Below are positions 7,154 to 7,666 of a stretch of 7,666 bases of DNA, piece by piece. How positions within the stretch are numbered: position 1 is the first letter of the stretch; the number at the start of each line of letters is the position of its first letter. The notes under the pieces were generated by a model. The model did not search any database, was not told where the DNA came from, and worked only from the letters and a program-made list of their open reading frames with translations. The stretch is taken from contig CALJIH010000018.1 of the NCBI GenBank assembly GCA_937974135.1, positions 1 to 7,666 on the forward strand, read 5' to 3'. The position numbers and the translations under genes are program-made. The stretch is from an uncultured Cocleimonas sp. GTDB lineage: Bacteria > Pseudomonadota > Gammaproteobacteria > Thiotrichales > Thiotrichaceae.

Positions 7154-7210
7154 AAAAGACAGTTCTGTTGAGCCTGCCGAATATACCCCCCTACTTTTGG
7201 AGGTTTTCTC
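7152..7210 (-). repeat. Composite intergenic repeat, intermediate copy (copy 3 of 3)
   Basis: The element fills the gap between two convergent genes. It overlaps the stop codon of rep by two bases and ends directly at the stop codon of aceK. The plus strand has A6 (7152-7157), GTTCTGTTGAGCCTGCCGAA (7162-7181), then TACCCCCCTACTTTT (7184-7198) and a TTTT run. On the minus strand TTCGGCAGGCTCA (7169-7181) resembles the widespread TTCGACAAGCTCAG repeat core. It shares both ends with copy 2 at 3020-3100 but lacks about 20 internal bases. Confidence 0.75.
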
Positions 7211-7666
7211 TTAATCGGTTTTAAGAACACGTTTCATTCTAAACTTTTGCGGATAAGGGAACACATCTTCGTAAATGCCATGAGTAATGTTTTCTTGTTT
7301 CTTTTTCCAATATTCTGCATCTAAGAGATCGGCATGATGCTTCATAAAGAATTTCTTAACTAAATCATTTCCTAACAAAAAGCGAGCAAACTCCTCGGGG
7401 AAGATATCGTTTTTACCGACGCTGTACCAAGGTTCTGCAGACATCAGTTCTTGGTTGTTTTTAGGGGGTGGAATTTTTCTGAAATTACAATCAGTCAGGT
7501 AGACTATTTCATCATAATCGTAAAAAACGACGCGTTCTAGACGTGTTACTCCAAAGTTCTTATAGAGCAAATCTCCCGGGAAGATATTCGCTGCTGATAA
7601 TTCTTTGATAGCATTTCCAAAAGAAGTAATTAGGTATTCGATGGTTTCTATATCGTCTTTCTTTTC
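7211..7666 (-). CDS. aceK: Isocitrate dehydrogenase kinase/phosphatase (AceK), C-terminal part; 5' end outside window
   Basis: A bifunctional enzyme that phosphorylates and dephosphorylates isocitrate dehydrogenase. It thereby diverts carbon between the TCA cycle and the glyoxylate bypass during growth on acetate or fatty acids. The frame stays open to the window end, so 151 C-terminal residues of a protein of about 580 are present. An apparent start at 7570 (TTG) is an internal Leu codon of FPGDLLYKNFG. The kinase catalytic region is visible: FPGD, KNFGVTR and VVFYDYDE, containing the equivalents of E. coli Asp457, Asn462 and Asp475. The characteristic IPPP, EPWYSVG and FPEEFARFL segments and the HADLLDAEYW segment follow. 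The C-terminal tail (EDVFPYPQKFRMKR) is as in the family. In E. coli aceK ends the aceBAK operon; here its downstream neighbour is rep in the opposite direction, and whether aceA or aceB lies upstream cannot be seen. Confidence 0.97.
   Translation of the reverse strand, partial: EKKDDIETIEYLITSFGNAIKELSAANIFPGDLLYKNFGVTRLERVVFYDYDEIVYLTDCNFRKIPPPKNNQELMSAEPWYSVGKNDIFPEEFARFLLGNDLVKKFFMKHHADLLDAEYWKKKQENITHGIYEDVFPYPQKFRMKRVLKTD

Noticed and set aside
7152..7168. ACAG-TT-CTGT inverted repeat beside A6, looking like a minus-strand (aceK) terminator
   Set aside because: The stem is only four pairs with a two-base loop, too tight to form a stable hairpin. It is better described as part of the repeat.

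Overview
The window is AT-rich bacterial chromosome, most likely from a free-living or marine-type gammaproteobacterium. The MetH, Rep and AceK proteins all read like divergent relatives of the Escherichia coli proteins, and AceK with Rep points to Proteobacteria. I cannot name the genus. Coding density is high. I see no phage, transposon, CRISPR, tRNA or rRNA.

Layout, left to right. (1) 1-2235, plus strand: the C-terminal 744 residues of cobalamin-dependent methionine synthase (metH), cut by the window start. (2) 2236-2296: short convergent gap with a 27-bp repeat copy. (3) 2297-2980, minus strand: a membrane-bound zinc metallopeptidase of the YugP type (HEVGH motif). (4) 2981-3116: gap with the longest copy of the same repeat family. 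(5) 3117-4868, minus strand: a 583-residue cysteine-free protein. Its N-terminus fits the chemoreceptor zinc-binding (CZB) pattern with serine in place of the cysteine ligand. An acidic linker and a very long coiled coil follow. (6) 4869-5125: divergent intergenic region with a candidate promoter for rep and a perfect 12-bp palindrome. (7) 5126-7153, plus strand: the UvrD/Rep-family DNA helicase rep, with a non-ATG start. (8) 7154-7210: convergent gap with the third repeat copy. (9) 7211-7666, minus strand: the C-terminal 151 residues of isocitrate dehydrogenase kinase/phosphatase (aceK), cut by the window end.

The genes do not form one pathway: metH serves methionine and folate metabolism, rep serves replication restart and fork progression, and aceK controls the glyoxylate branch point. 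Only the peptidase and the coiled-coil gene are adjacent and co-directional, and 136 bp with a repeat separates them, so even that operon is doubtful.

The two observations most worth following are the CZB-like coiled-coil protein and the composite intergenic repeat. The protein keeps the spacing and three histidines of the domain but has no cysteine anywhere. The repeat occurs three times, always just behind the stop codon of a minus-strand gene, and two copies carry a core resembling the widespread TTCGACAAGCTCAG family.
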